A stretch of 64,000 bases of DNA from Caldilinea sp. CFX5 (GCA_021405325.1 QWII01000039.1:1-64000), one strand, 5' to 3'; positions 49,299 to 58,944 are shown, counted from the stretch's first letter. Numbers and translations are program-made. The notes: generated by a model not told the origin, from the letters alone.

Positions 49299-51641
49299 TT
49301 AGGGCGTGCGCACCACTTTGGCGGCTCGATCCCGTTGCAGACTGGGGATTGTCAGCGTCACTGTCCCGTTCTTCACCTGGATCTGCTCTTCATCGCCCCA
49401 AGTTTGCTCTGTCGGCGAATACCAACGGACGGTGTAAACGCCATCTTGCAAGCCGGTAAGCGTGACATTCATCGCGCTCAACACCGGTGGCTCATAGTGC
49501 CAATCGGTAAACTTGCGTTTGGCTTTGAGCGCGGCGCGTAACGCCTGGTCATAGGCTTCCTGAACGGCTTGCACGGTGTAGCCGTTGCTTCGCACCCACA
49601 ACAAGGCGCGGTCTTCCCCTTGCAGCGCTAAGGCCGTCGCCTCTTTGGCCGACACCGTCACCGGCGTCGGTGTCAAGCGTGTTAGATCCTCATCCTCGAA
49701 AAAGTCATGCAGCCGTTTGAATTGCGGCCAGAGGTTGTTGGGGTCGATGTAATTATCCCACCACCAATACATGGCGCCACCGGCGTAACCGGTGAAAGGC
49801 GCCGCCCACAGCCCGTTATGCAAATGAATCGCTTCCGGGTCAAGCTCCCAATTTTCGCCACCGGCGGTATAGCCAAGCTCCCCCACCAGCCGCGGTTTGT
49901 CACCGGCATTTTTGTCAAAGCCTTGATAAGCGCCGGCAAAGACGGTGATCGGATCGCTGCCGCTGTAATCATGCTGTTGGGCAAAGCTCAGTTCCGGCAT
50001 CTGCCAGATCGTGGAGCCGCTGCCAGAAGCGTAACTGTGGGTGAAGAGATGACCATACGGATCATAGGTAGTCAGCGTTTCTGTCATCTCAGCAATCCAG
50101 GGTTGCAACTGGGCGTCGGTAATGGGCGTCCAGTTGATCTCGTTCCACCACTCCCAGGCAAAGAGGTGAGGGGCGCTACCCCAACGGGCCGCAATATAGC
50201 GCAAGCGACGCTTAAACAATTCTTTAGCTTCGGCATTGGTGACAAATTCGTCCGGCTTTTTGAGCATCCCGCCGTTGGCAATATTATACGGATTGTCTGC
50301 CCACTCCGGGTTGACTGAGGTGTTAAAGGCGCCATGATTGAGCAGCGTGAGCATGATGTAGATGCCCCGCTCTTCCGCCAGCTTAAAAACCTGATCGAGC
50401 AACCACGCTTGTTTCATGCGGTTGCTATAGTCGCCTAACCCGGTGTCCTTCCACTCCAACGCAAATGACCAGGAAGCCATCCAGATACGGGCGACATTGC
50501 CGCCATTGGCGCTCAAGCGATCAAACCAGCGTTCATAATCTTTCAAAACATCGCCGGTTGACCAGGCAATGTTCAAGCCAATCGGGAAGTAGAGGTCGCC
50601 GTTGTCAAAGGCAAAATAGTGTGGGTTTTCCGGGTGGACGCGTACAAAGCCACGAGCCTTGGTATTTGCCGCCACGGTAAAGGTTAGCGCTTTACTGGTC
50701 AATTTTGGTTGGGTTAGTTCGGCTTGCGCTTGCCAGGAACCAGCCTCGATTGGGGTAAAGCGCACCTGCCAACCGGGTGCGCCGTCCGGTTGCAATTCGG
50801 GTGTAAAGGCTTGATACCAAAAGGCTGGAATTAGGAAAATTTTCCCAGTTGGCGAGGTGAAGCGCACCCGCAGATCCATCGGCGCCGGGTCAAAGGGGTT
50901 GGCAACCGCGCCATTCGTCGTCAACGGTAGCGTCAGGGCGTGATATTGCCGGGCCGGCGTCGTCGGTGGGGCGATAGCAATGGTGGTGGCGGTCTTGGTG
51001 GTGCGAATTGGTGTTGCGGTCGGCGTCGGGATGACAACGGCTTTGGGTGTAACGGCGCCGGTGGTCATCGTGGTGGTCAGACGCAGGTTATCCAAATAAA
51101 CAGCGCCACCGCTGGCTGGCATGATGATCACGGCCAGTCGTTGCGTTTCGGCTGGTTTGGCCACGGCAACAGTAAAAGTCCAGTTGCTACCAGCCGTTTT
51201 AAATTGCTGGCTGGTCAAATCAAAGGCGATGGTTTGGCCGCCTTGCTTGAGCGGTGCGCTGGCTGATTCGTGCCACTCCCAACTGGAACCAGTGCTGAGG
51301 GCAATCGCCACCTCTGCCGCCGCGCCAGAGTTGAACAAGTCGAATTCCAAGATCGGCGCCTGGCTTAGATCGATGGGGCGTTCCACCAAGAAGATCGCTT
51401 TGGGTTTTTCTGTTTTAGTGAAGTGTAGCGCCAATGCTTGTTTACCGGTGGCGTGTTCGGTTGTCAAGGCCACGTCTTGCGCACTACTATCCTGATAGGT
51501 GGGCGCCTTGCCCGGCTGCCAACTGGTTGTTTTGGCTTCAAAGTCATCCAACACCGTTACTGTTGTCTGGGCCAGTAACCAAACCGGCACGGCCAACAGC
51601 AACAAAAACGCAAGCAACAACTGAAAGAATCCCCTACGCAT
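49299..51641 (-). CDS. Secreted GH5-like glycoside hydrolase with N-terminal carbohydrate-binding-type module
   Basis: About 780 residues from the ATG at 51641 (GGAAGG ten bases before). A signal peptide (MRRGFFQLLLAFLLLLAVPV) is followed by a beta-sandwich module (VLDDFEAKTTSWQPG, YLDNLRLTT), a Thr/Pro/Ala linker, a DUF5060-like Ig domain (RVRFTSPTGKIFLIPAFWYQ) and a TIM barrel. The barrel has VARIWMASWSFALEW, the acid/base Glu in WEWWNEINW and the nucleophile Glu in VGELGYTAGG. A C-terminal beta domain ends the protein. It should cleave a plant-type glucan or mannan outside the cell. It lies behind a LacI regulator and ahead of the sugar transporter in one operon. Confidence 0.88.
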   Translation of the reverse strand: MRRGFFQLLLAFLLLLAVPVWLLAQTTVTVLDDFEAKTTSWQPGKAPTYQDSSAQDVALTTEHATGKQALALHFTKTEKPKAIFLVERPIDLSQAPILEFDLFNSGAAAEVAIALSTGSSWEWHESASAPLKQGGQTIAFDLTSQQFKTAGSNWTFTVAVAKPAETQRLAVIIMPASGGAVYLDNLRLTTTMTTGAVTPKAVVIPTPTATPIRTTKTATTIAIAPPTTPARQYHALTLPLTTNGAVANPFDPAPMDLRVRFTSPTGKIFLIPAFWYQAFTPELQPDGAPGWQVRFTPIEAGSWQAQAELTQPKLTSKALTFTVAANTKARGFVRVHPENPHYFAFDNGDLYFPIGLNIAWSTGDVLKDYERWFDRLSANGGNVARIWMASWSFALEWKDTGLGDYSNRMKQAWLLDQVFKLAEERGIYIMLTLLNHGAFNTSVNPEWADNPYNIANGGMLKKPDEFVTNAEAKELFKRRLRYIAARWGSAPHLFAWEWWNEINWTPITDAQLQPWIAEMTETLTTYDPYGHLFTHSYASGSGSTIWQMPELSFAQQHDYSGSDPITVFAGAYQGFDKNAGDKPRLVGELGYTAGGENWELDPEAIHLHNGLWAAPFTGYAGGAMYWWWDNYIDPNNLWPQFKRLHDFFEDEDLTRLTPTPVTVSAKEATALALQGEDRALLWVRSNGYTVQAVQEAYDQALRAALKAKRKFTDWHYEPPVLSAMNVTLTGLQDGVYTVRWYSPTEQTWGDEEQIQVKNGTVTLTIPSLQRDRAAKVVRTP

Positions 51642-51809
51642 GGTCACGTCCTTCCGGCGGGTCGCAGGTTTGCTCTCGATAGATAGGTAAGATTGATGTC
51701 CAAACGGAAACAGGGTAGGCAAAAATTTTATTAAATTATAATAAAACTATTCTTGTTTGTCAATAGTGAAAAAACGCCGATCAACAGCAACGGGCAGTAA
51801 GGCTGGACA

Positions 51810-52853
51810 CTAACGACCAAGCACAGAGCGCCGCTCGACCAGACGCGGACGTAAGGTAAGTGTCACATAGTTCGATTCCGGGTAGTCTACGCGATTGAGC
51901 AACAGTTGAACCGCCAACCGCCCCATGCCAATCTTATCAACATGCAAGGTTGTTAAAGCCGGCGTTACATGTTGGGCCATTTCTACGTCATCATAACCAA
52001 TCACGGCTAGTTGCTCCGGCAAGCGACGGCCCATCATTTGGGCGGCGCGCATTGCGGCAATTGCCACAGAGTCATTACAACCGAACAAGGCGGTAATCTG
52101 CGGCTGTGCCGTCAACAAAGCCGTGACGGCCTGGATGGTCTCCTCGGCATTGAGGCTGGAATCGGTAACATAGCGTTCGCTGATCCCACAATCACGCAAT
52201 GCCTGCTCATAACCCTCTCGCCGTTCACAAATGCTGGGATAGGCGTTGGGCTGGCTGCCGACAATGGCAATATGATGATGGCCTCGTTGCAGCAAATAGT
52301 CAACCGCTTCATAGGCCCCCCGTCGATTGTCGGAAACGACGGCGTCATACTGTCCGCTGGCGGCGTAAGCATCCACCAGGACAACCGGCAGGGTGCGTTC
52401 GGCAAAGAATTGGTCAAAGGGGAGGGGGACATAAGCGCCGACCAACAGAATGCCGTCGACCGGATCTTCATCGAGCAGTTGGGGTAAATCGGTCGGGTGG
52501 CTGTGTTCATCGACGGGAAGGAGGGAATAAAGCAGGTTGATCTGCTTTTGGCGACAAGCTTCGGCAATGCCGGCCAACACTTGCGCATAAAAGAGATTGG
52601 TTTGCGGCGGCAGATTCAGTTCGGTTTTGACAACCAGGCCAATCCGTTTGACCAGTCCACCGTTCGGTTGCAGAGTGGTCGTGCGCCCGTTGGTCTGCCC
52701 TTTGATGCGATAGCCAAGCTCCTGAGCAACGGTCAACACCCGCTGGCGCGTCTCTTCGGTAATGCCGGGGCGGTTGCGCAGGACAAGCGAAACCGTCGAG
52801 AGGGAAACCTGGCTCTGTTCGGCAATATCGGCAAGGGTGACTTGTTTGGGCAT
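51810..52853 (-). CDS. LacI-family transcriptional regulator
   Basis: About 347 residues from the ATG at 52853 (MPKQVTLADIAEQSQVSLST). The N-terminal helix-turn-helix and hinge (VSLSTVSLVLRNRPGITEET) are followed by a periplasmic-binding-protein-like sensor domain (GILLVGAYVPLPF, DNRRGAYEAVDYLLQRGHHH, LTTLHVDKIGMGRLAVQLLL). It heads the run of glycosidase, binding protein and two permeases on the same strand and probably represses them in the absence of an oligosaccharide. Confidence 0.95.
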   Translation of the reverse strand: MPKQVTLADIAEQSQVSLSTVSLVLRNRPGITEETRQRVLTVAQELGYRIKGQTNGRTTTLQPNGGLVKRIGLVVKTELNLPPQTNLFYAQVLAGIAEACRQKQINLLYSLLPVDEHSHPTDLPQLLDEDPVDGILLVGAYVPLPFDQFFAERTLPVVLVDAYAASGQYDAVVSDNRRGAYEAVDYLLQRGHHHIAIVGSQPNAYPSICERREGYEQALRDCGISERYVTDSSLNAEETIQAVTALLTAQPQITALFGCNDSVAIAAMRAAQMMGRRLPEQLAVIGYDDVEMAQHVTPALTTLHVDKIGMGRLAVQLLLNRVDYPESNYVTLTLRPRLVERRSVLGR

Positions 52854-52885
52854 AGGACCGCTAATCACATCGTGAATTTTATTAA

Positions 52886-52901
52886 AATTTTTGCAAAAAT
52901 T
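52886..52901. promoter_or_regulatory. Candidate LacI-type operator
   Basis: AATTTTTGCAAAAATT is a perfect 16-bp palindrome with a GC centre, 33 bases upstream of the LacI-family start codon. LacI-type operators are often palindromes with a central CG or GC. Autoregulation is inferred. Confidence 0.5.
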
Positions 52902-53151
52902 ATTTTAGCATCTTTGCAGTCATACCGCCACTTTTACCAACCGACAAAATGCAAATTTCACACCATCAATCTGATCACAATATGTATTTTTGACTAAAAA
53001 ATGAGCTACTTTTGACCTGGAAAATGAGCGCCGTTGTCGTTTATCCTATCAACAGGTGCAAACAAGTTGAGCAAGCAGCGCCAATTCTCTCCCGTGGCTA
53101 TATCACGAGCGCAATGATGAGCAAAATCAATGCAGAAGGAAACCTGTCACC

Positions 53152-53505
53152 ATGTACACAGCAACCGAAACCCCAGCCCAAAATGAAGCAATCGTCCGGC
53201 GTTTGTTTGATGAATTCCACAATGGCGGCGATGACCGTGTGGTCGATGAAGTGTTGGCGACGCCTCAGTTACGCCGCCAGTTAAAGCGCTCCGCCGCTCG
53301 TCTACGTCAATTCTCCGCCAACCCCCGCTTTGCCATTGATGATCTGATCAGCAGCCATGATAAAGTCGTCACCCGCTGGACTGCTCAAGTGCGCCTCTAT
53401 AACCAGCCCACCGAAGCCAACGGTCTCTTTATCTATCGCATCCGCAACGGCAAAGTGGTCGATCTCTGGCAGAATTGGGACGAACTCGATCCGCTTGTAC
53501 ATTAA
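53152..53505 (+). CDS. NTF2/SnoaL-like protein
   Basis: A 117-residue protein of the ester-cyclase/SnoaL type. NEAIVRRLFDEFHNGGDDRVV is the first helix pair, VTRWTAQVRLYNQPTEANGLF the beta core, and RIRNGKVVDLWQNWDELD the typical end. Family members bind small hydrophobic molecules or act as cyclases or isomerases. It has a modest ribosome-binding site (AAGGAAA, about 10 bases before the ATG). No linked pathway is visible. Confidence 0.88.
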   Translation: MYTATETPAQNEAIVRRLFDEFHNGGDDRVVDEVLATPQLRRQLKRSAARLRQFSANPRFAIDDLISSHDKVVTRWTAQVRLYNQPTEANGLFIYRIRNGKVVDLWQNWDELDPLVH

Positions 53506-53588
53506 TCAGTACACCGCAACGTAATCGAAATAGCTATGGGTGGACTCTGGACTACGCGACCATAGGACTGCGGACTACTGATTATTGG

Positions 53589-54677
53589 TTATTTCGCGAC
53601 GACGGTAATTAACGCGATCTGTGGACGGGAGCCAAACCGCACGGGGATACCTTCACCGATCCCGCGCGAGATGTAGACCTGCGTCTGGTCGCGCCAGAGG
53701 TAGCCGGCGGCCTGGCGGCGGTGGAGATGCTCCGAATGCGTGTGGACGGCGCCCAGCCAGGGCAGCACAATCTGGCCGCCATGCGTATGACCGGCCAGAA
53801 TTAAGTGGGCGCGCCGTGAGTCCGCCTCTTCCAAAATGTCCGGGTTGTGGCTGAGCAGGATGGTGGGTTCATCCGCGTTTACCTTAGCCAGGGCTGCCTG
53901 TATATCCGGCGTGCCTTCGTTCACATCATCAACGCCGGCCAGGTAGAGATCGATCCCATCGCTCTGTCCTGGTTTGTGGCGCAGATGGAACGCCTCATTA
54001 TGGAGAATGTGCAGATTGCGTTCGGCCAGCGCCTGTTTCAGTTTTGCCACATCATTGTAATGCACCCGTTGGAGTTCAAAGGGCATATTCATAAAATATT
54101 CGGCAAAGCGATACAGATCGAGCATCTTGTCGTAGACCGACATCAACCCGGTAACATAATGACCATTTTTCCCATTAGCGTGGCGGCGCGCTTGATAGCG
54201 CCGCCAGTTGAGGCTGACCATATCATTGTGGCTGTAGCAAACATAATCATGATTGCCAAAGACGCCATAGCTGCCGAGGCGGGGGACCGGTACACTATCG
54301 AGCAGCAGGGTGATGTTCTCTAGTCCTGTTTCATTGTGCCAGAAATCGCCGGTGTGAATGAGCAGATCATACGCCAGATTGGTGGTAAGGCGGCGAATGC
54401 TCTCGATCTTGGCCTGTTCGCGCCAGTCAATGCCCTGAAAGTGGGTGTCGGAGAGATGGAGAATCCGCAGGCCATGGCTGGGTAAGCGTCCCTTGGCGTT
54501 GGGGATGCGCACCGTCAAGCGTTCCAGCACGACATTGAACGGCTCTTGTAAAATGGCATACCCTGCCAGCCCGGCGCCCAAACCGGTTAACAACCCAAGC
54601 CCACCCAACACCTGCTTTTGCAACGCTTTGTCCTGCCATAGCGCTGTGCGCCCGTTAGACTCACCATTCACCATCAT
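53589..54677 (-). CDS. Metallophosphoesterase (YkuE-like, membrane-anchored)
   Basis: A 362-residue protein with one N-terminal hydrophobic segment (VLGGLGLLTGLGAGLAGYAI) and a calcineurin-like domain: LSDTHFQGIDW, LIHTGDFWHN, VFGNHDYVC, SHNPDILEEAD and AGHTHGGQIVLP supply the two-metal ligands. Members act on UDP-sugar lipids or other phosphodiesters. It converges on the SnoaL-like gene. No operon partner. Confidence 0.93.
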   Translation of the reverse strand: MMVNGESNGRTALWQDKALQKQVLGGLGLLTGLGAGLAGYAILQEPFNVVLERLTVRIPNAKGRLPSHGLRILHLSDTHFQGIDWREQAKIESIRRLTTNLAYDLLIHTGDFWHNETGLENITLLLDSVPVPRLGSYGVFGNHDYVCYSHNDMVSLNWRRYQARRHANGKNGHYVTGLMSVYDKMLDLYRFAEYFMNMPFELQRVHYNDVAKLKQALAERNLHILHNEAFHLRHKPGQSDGIDLYLAGVDDVNEGTPDIQAALAKVNADEPTILLSHNPDILEEADSRRAHLILAGHTHGGQIVLPWLGAVHTHSEHLHRRQAAGYLWRDQTQVYISRGIGEGIPVRFGSRPQIALITVVAK

Positions 54678-54702
54678 ACCCTCTACCTTTTTATCCTGAG
54701 CA

Positions 54703-54757
54703 AGTTGGTTGGTGCGTTGGTTTCGACAGGCTCAACTAACGCGCCAACATGCCAACC
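54703..54757. repeat. Imperfect inverted repeat with TTCGACAGGCTCAA loop
   Basis: GTTGGTTGGTGCGTTGGTT on the left faces AACTAACGCGCCAACATGCC on the right. It is a mutated member of the GAGCTTGTCGAA-loop family, which shows that these elements decay. Confidence 0.65.
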
Positions 54758-54913
54758 ACCAAACCACCAAACCACCACATCAACCGGCCTATTAAACCAC
54801 AAAGCGGCAGATGTGCAAAAAGCGGACTTCTATAACCTGGGATAAGTTGACAAGTGACGCTGAACCGGCGACAATGATAGCATTGCTGGTTCAAATTTTT
54901 AGCTTGATCAGAG

Positions 54914-55005
54914 GTAACTACTCAGCCTCAGGTGCGCGGCACTGGTCAAACAATCGTAGGATGAACAATCTACTCCTGACCAGTGCCACGCACCTGAGCA
55001 GTTAC
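54914..55005. mobile_element. 92-bp MITE with IS66-like ends and 8-bp target duplication
   Basis: The element begins GTAACTACTCAG and ends CTGAGCAGTTAC. Long inverted arms (about 54914-54948 and 54978-55005) differ by a 6-base duplication in the left arm and two changes. It is flanked by perfect direct repeats GATCAGAG (54906-54913 and 55006-55013). IS66-family elements have ends starting GTAA and make 8-bp duplications, so an IS66-type transposase is the likely mobiliser. No coding capacity. Confidence 0.8.
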
Positions 55006-55008
55006 GAT

Positions 55009-55075
55009 CAGAGATTATACAGATTGCGCCAATTCAGAAGCCAAATTTCAATCGGCGCAACCTGTATAATCTCTG
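55009..55075. repeat. 22-bp inverted repeat adjacent to the MITE
   Basis: 55009-55030 (CAGAGATTATACAGATTGCG type) and 55054-55075 are near-perfect inverted copies, followed by an A run. It overlaps the MITE's right target duplication by five bases, so the MITE inserted at its edge. Confidence 0.75.
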
Positions 55076-55188
55076 CTAAAAAATAGTGCGTATAATCTTG
55101 TAAAGATCAAAAGCCAATCCGAATACGCAAGGCTAGTGATTTTTGTTGCTGACCTTGCTGACAATTTCTTAACAAAGGAATTCACTTT

Positions 55189-57225
55189 ATGACACCATCC
55201 GCTGCACCGTTGCATTTTGACGCCACTGTGGAAGAACAATTCGTCAATACCATTCGTATGTTGGCGGCTGATGCCGTCCAGGAAGCCAAATCGGGTCATG
55301 CCGGGATGCCGATGGGCATGGCGCAGGCCGCTGTCACGCTCTGGAGCCGCTATCTGCGCTACCACCCGCAGAACCCCAGTTGGTTTGACCGCGACCGCTT
55401 TGTCCTCAGCGCCGGTCACGGCTCTATGTTGCTCTATGCCCTGCTCCACCTCACCGGCTACGACCTGCCGCTGGCCGAGTTGAAGAATTTCCGCCAGTGG
55501 GGCAGCAAAACCCCCGGCCACCCGGAAGCCGGTCACACACCAGGGGTCGAGACGACGACCGGGCCGTTGGGCCAGGGTTTTGCCAACGGCGTCGGTATGG
55601 CGCTGGTGGAACGCTGGCTGGCCGAACGCTTTAACCGCCCCGATTGCACCGTGGTGGATCATTACACCTACGCCATTGTCAGCGATGGCGATTTGATGGA
55701 AGGCGTCGCCAGTGAAGCGGCCAGCCTGGCCGGCCACTTGCGTCTAGGCAAGCTCATCTACCTCTACGACGACAATCGCGTCACCATTGATGGTTATACC
55801 GATTTGGCCTACACCGAGAATTGGGCGCAGCGTTTTGAAGCCTATGGCTGGCATGTCCAGTCCATTGATGGCATGGATGGCGCCGCCGTTGCCGCGGCCA
55901 TTGAAGCGGCCCACGCCGACCCGCGCCCCAGCATCATCGGCTGCAAGACGATCATCGGTTACGGCAGCCCCAAACTGGGTGGCACGCCCAAAGCCCACAG
56001 CGACGCCTTTGGCGAAGAAGAACTCGCCAAGACGCGCGCCAAACTGGGCTTCCCCGAAGGGTCGCGCTTCTATGTGCCGGAAGCGGTGCAAGCGCTGAAA
56101 GAAGAATTCGTTGCACGGGGCAAAACGTTGGAAGCCGCTCATGCCGAACGGCTGGCGGCCTATCGCCAAGCCTATCCGCAGGAAGCCGCCGAATGGGAAC
56201 AGATGATCAGCGGTGAATTGCCGGCGGGCTGGCAAGCCGCGCTGCCGACCTTTACCGCGGGTTCCGCGACTGCCACGCGCAACACCAGCGGCGATGTGAT
56301 CAACGCTCTGGCTCCAGTGCTGCCCAACCTCATTGGCGGCAGTGCGGATCTGGCGGCCAGCAACAAAAACACGATCAAGAATGGCGGCGACCTCAAGGCC
56401 GAGAGCTTCCAGGGACGTAACATCAACTTTGGCGTGCGCGAACATGGCATGGCCGGTATTCTCAACGGCATGGCGCTGCATGGCGGCGTTATCCCCTTTG
56501 GCGCCACCTTCTTTGTCTTCACCGACTACATGCGCGCCAGTATGCGCCTGGCGGCGTTGAGCAAGTTGCCGGTCATCTACATCCTGACCCACGACAGCGT
56601 CGGCGTTGGCGAAGATGGCCCCACCCACCAGCCGGTCGAACACCTGGCGGCGCTGCGGGCGATGCCCAATATGACCGTCATTCGTCCCGCCGACGCCAAC
56701 GAAGCGGTGCAGGCATGGCGCGTGGCGATTGAAAACCGCACCGGCCCCACCGCCCTCGTCCTGACCCGCCAAAACTTGCCCATTGCGGATCGTAGCGCCG
56801 CCGGCATGGGTTCGGCGGAAGGGGTGTTGCGCGGTGGCTACACCTTCTATGCCAGTAGCAACGAAGCGCCACAGCTTGTCCTGGTCGCCACTGGTAGCGA
56901 AGTGGCGATTGCCCACACTGCGGCCCAACAGTTGGCGGCGGAAGGGGTGCGTGTCCAGGTTGCCAGTCTGCCGGCCTGGAACCTCTTTGCCGTCCAGAGC
57001 GAAGAATATCGCAACCGCGTCCTGCCGCCGGCCACCCCCAAAGTCGCCATCGAAGCTGCCGTTCCCTTTGGCTGGGAGCGCTGGGTCGGCAATGACCCGC
57101 GCAAGGGCGCCATCATCGGCATCGACCACTTTGGCGCCAGCGCCCCCTACCAGCGAATCTACCAGGAATTTGGCCTGACGGCGGAAGCGGTGGTGGCGGA
57201 AGCGAAGAAATTGGTAGACAGGTAA
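55189..57225 (+). CDS. tkt: Transketolase
   Basis: A 678-residue protein with all transketolase segments: the N-terminal [18 protein letters not shown], the thiamine-diphosphate motif [35 protein letters not shown] with the catalytic Glu, and the C-terminal [20 protein letters not shown]. It transfers two-carbon units in the pentose phosphate pathway. The last codons ...LVDR and the stop are provided by the first unit of a GGTAGACA repeat array (57213 on). Length is normal. Confidence 0.97.
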   Translation: MTPSAAPLHFDATVEEQFVNTIRMLAADAVQEAKSGHAGMPMGMAQAAVTLWSRYLRYHPQNPSWFDRDRFVLSAGHGSMLLYALLHLTGYDLPLAELKNFRQWGSKTPGHPEAGHTPGVETTTGPLGQGFANGVGMALVERWLAERFNRPDCTVVDHYTYAIVSDGDLMEGVASEAASLAGHLRLGKLIYLYDDNRVTIDGYTDLAYTENWAQRFEAYGWHVQSIDGMDGAAVAAAIEAAHADPRPSIIGCKTIIGYGSPKLGGTPKAHSDAFGEEELAKTRAKLGFPEGSRFYVPEAVQALKEEFVARGKTLEAAHAERLAAYRQAYPQEAAEWEQMISGELPAGWQAALPTFTAGSATATRNTSGDVINALAPVLPNLIGGSADLAASNKNTIKNGGDLKAESFQGRNINFGVREHGMAGILNGMALHGGVIPFGATFFVFTDYMRASMRLAALSKLPVIYILTHDSVGVGEDGPTHQPVEHLAALRAMPNMTVIRPADANEAVQAWRVAIENRTGPTALVLTRQNLPIADRSAAGMGSAEGVLRGGYTFYASSNEAPQLVLVATGSEVAIAHTAAQQLAAEGVRVQVASLPAWNLFAVQSEEYRNRVLPPATPKVAIEAAVPFGWERWVGNDPRKGAIIGIDHFGASAPYQRIYQEFGLTAEAVVAEAKKLVDR

Positions 57226-57289
57226 ACAGGTAGACAGGTAGACAGGTAGATAGATCGTATTCACCTGTTTACCTGTCTACCTGTCTACC
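57213..57289. repeat. Inverted array of 8-bp GGTAGACA units spanning the tkt stop
   Basis: The left arm (57213-57248) consists of tandem GGTAGACA/GGTAAACA units and includes the last four codons and stop of tkt. The right arm (57262-57289) is the mirror. Same unit as 13953-14083 and 62373-62485. Confidence 0.88.
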
Positions 57290-57312
57290 CCAATCGAACG
57301 TAGGAAACCATC

Positions 57313-57798
57313 ATGATTGCAACTTTTACCGAATTGCTGCACCGCACCCGGCAGCATCATGCGATTGAACATGCGACGCTGCACATGTTGACGGCGCGCC
57401 ATCCGGGTAAACGCCTGACCGGCTATAGCGACCCGCTGGGCTTTACCATTCTTGGTGAACTGGACGAACAGAGTATCCGGCGGGGAGTGGGCGACGCGCT
57501 GATGCGGCTGCAAGCGGGGGAACATAGCCTGGCGCTTCATCCCAATTGCGGCACCAATTTGGTGACCAATGCGGTCTTGGTGGCACTAGTCGCCACCATC
57601 ACGGGGAGCAAGCGGCAGGCGTTGGAGCGCTTTGTCACCACCTTGATTGCCGTGCTGCCGGTTGTCCTCTTTGCCAAAACTATCGGCCTCTATCTGCAAG
57701 GCTACACCACCACCACCGAAGTCGCCGACCGCTGGGTGGCGGCGATCCAGCCGATATCGATCGGCGGACTACGGGCGCATCGCGTGCTGTTTGAGTAG
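57313..57798 (+). CDS. DUF6391 membrane protein
   Basis: A 161-residue protein: RTRQHHAIEHATLHMLTARH, GYSDPLGFTILG, LRLQAGEHSLALHPNCGTNL and a final hydrophobic segment pair (VTNAVLVALVATITG and TTLIAVLPVVLFAKTIGLYL). From memory this matches DUF6391, a family of cyanobacteria and Chloroflexota with unknown function. Conserved His and Cys residues (HHAIEHA, HPNCGTN) could bind a metal. Its ATG follows the repeat array by 23 bases. Confidence 0.8.
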   Translation: MIATFTELLHRTRQHHAIEHATLHMLTARHPGKRLTGYSDPLGFTILGELDEQSIRRGVGDALMRLQAGEHSLALHPNCGTNLVTNAVLVALVATITGSKRQALERFVTTLIAVLPVVLFAKTIGLYLQGYTTTTEVADRWVAAIQPISIGGLRAHRVLFE

Positions 57799-57882
57799 AC
57801 AGAAGACAAGAAGAGCGGAAGACAAGAAGTCAGAAAACAGCGGTATCGCGTTATCACGTAGCACGCAACACGCAACAGGTTT

Positions 57883-58944
57883 ATGGTCTATCTCCATTTG
57901 AACTGCGATGAATATCTGAGTGCGCAGCGCATTTCACAGATGAAGCGGGCGTTGGGGGATGCCGAGATGGCGGATCTCAATACGGCGACGTTGCGCGGGG
58001 AGCAGGTGAACGGCGCCGAGATTGTCGGGCAGGCGAGTATGATGCCCTTCCTGGCGGAGCGGCGGTTGCTATTAGTCTATGGCTACCTGGATCATCTGGA
58101 TAAACGCATGGCGGCGAGCAAGGGGGCGGATAGTGCGGCGCACCAAGAGGCGGCGCGCTTTCTGGCCGATCTGGTGCAGATACCGGATAGTTGTGATCTG
58201 CTCTTGATTGATAATGGCGTGGATAAGCGGCGGGCGCTCTGGAAGGGCTTTACCTTGCCGGCCACGGATAAGGCGCCGACGCGCAAGATCGAGGGGTTGG
58301 AAGCGGTCAGCAAGCGCAAAGAGGTGACGCTGGAAGAGCTGGGTACGCCCGATGCGCGCAACTTGCCCGGTTGGCTCCAATCGTATGCCCGTTCCCACAA
58401 TATTGCCATTGACGGCAAGGCCGTGCAGACCCTAGCCGATTTTGTCGGGCCAAATTTGCGTCAATTGGACAATGAGTTGGAGAAACTGGCGACTTACGCC
58501 GGGAAGCGCCACATCACGGCTGAGGATGTCAAGCTGTTGGTGAGCGACGCCAGCGAGGCATTGATTTGGGATCTAACCGACGCCCTGAGTCAGCGCAATG
58601 GCCGCCGCGCCATGCAGTCGCTCTACGAGCTGCGCAAAGGAGATGCCAACGCTTTTTACCTGTTGACGATGATTGCCCGGCAATACCGGGTGATGCTCAA
58701 GGTGAAGGCGGCGATGCGGCGGGGCGGCGGCAGTGAATATGACGTGGCGCAGATGGTTGATGAAAAGCCCTACTCGGTGAAAAAGGCGATGATGCAAGCG
58801 AATAACTACTCGTTAGCCGAGTTGATCGCCATTATGGATCGCCTGTTGGAAGCCGACTACGCCATGAAGACCGGCGCCGATCCGGAGACGGAGATTGATG
58901 TATTGATGGCGGAGTTGACGCGGAAGAGCCGGGCGGCGGCATAG
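57883..58944 (+). CDS. holA: DNA polymerase III subunit delta
   Basis: A 353-residue protein with the three-domain HolA layout. LNCDEYLSAQRISQMKRAL and MPFLAERRLLLVYGYLDHL are domain I, the AAA+ core lacks a Walker motif as expected for delta, and LRQLDNELEKLATYAGKRHI and AEDVKLLVSDASEALIWDLTDAL form the middle. The C-terminal collar is KKAMMQANNYSLAELIAIM. It opens the sliding clamp during loading. Housekeeping gene. A single-arm ACACGCA repeat precedes it. Confidence 0.95.
   Translation: MVYLHLNCDEYLSAQRISQMKRALGDAEMADLNTATLRGEQVNGAEIVGQASMMPFLAERRLLLVYGYLDHLDKRMAASKGADSAAHQEAARFLADLVQIPDSCDLLLIDNGVDKRRALWKGFTLPATDKAPTRKIEGLEAVSKRKEVTLEELGTPDARNLPGWLQSYARSHNIAIDGKAVQTLADFVGPNLRQLDNELEKLATYAGKRHITAEDVKLLVSDASEALIWDLTDALSQRNGRRAMQSLYELRKGDANAFYLLTMIARQYRVMLKVKAAMRRGGGSEYDVAQMVDEKPYSVKKAMMQANNYSLAELIAIMDRLLEADYAMKTGADPETEIDVLMAELTRKSRAAA

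Larger units (their letters stand above)
54678..55188. other. 511-bp gap upstream of transketolase, filled with repeats
   Basis: Between the metallophosphoesterase and transketolase genes there is no gene. It holds, in order, an imperfect hairpin with TTCGACAGGCTC loop (54703-54757), tandem CCAAACCACC-type units (54753-54780), a 92-bp IS66-like MITE (54914-55005) and an inverted repeat (55009-55075). The tkt promoter probably lies after 55080; AAAGGAA before the ATG at 55189 is the ribosome-binding site. Confidence 0.6.

Noticed and set aside
55744..57264. 506-residue minus-strand frame
   Set aside because: Antisense shadow of transketolase, in a GC-rich gene where stops are rare on the opposite strand.
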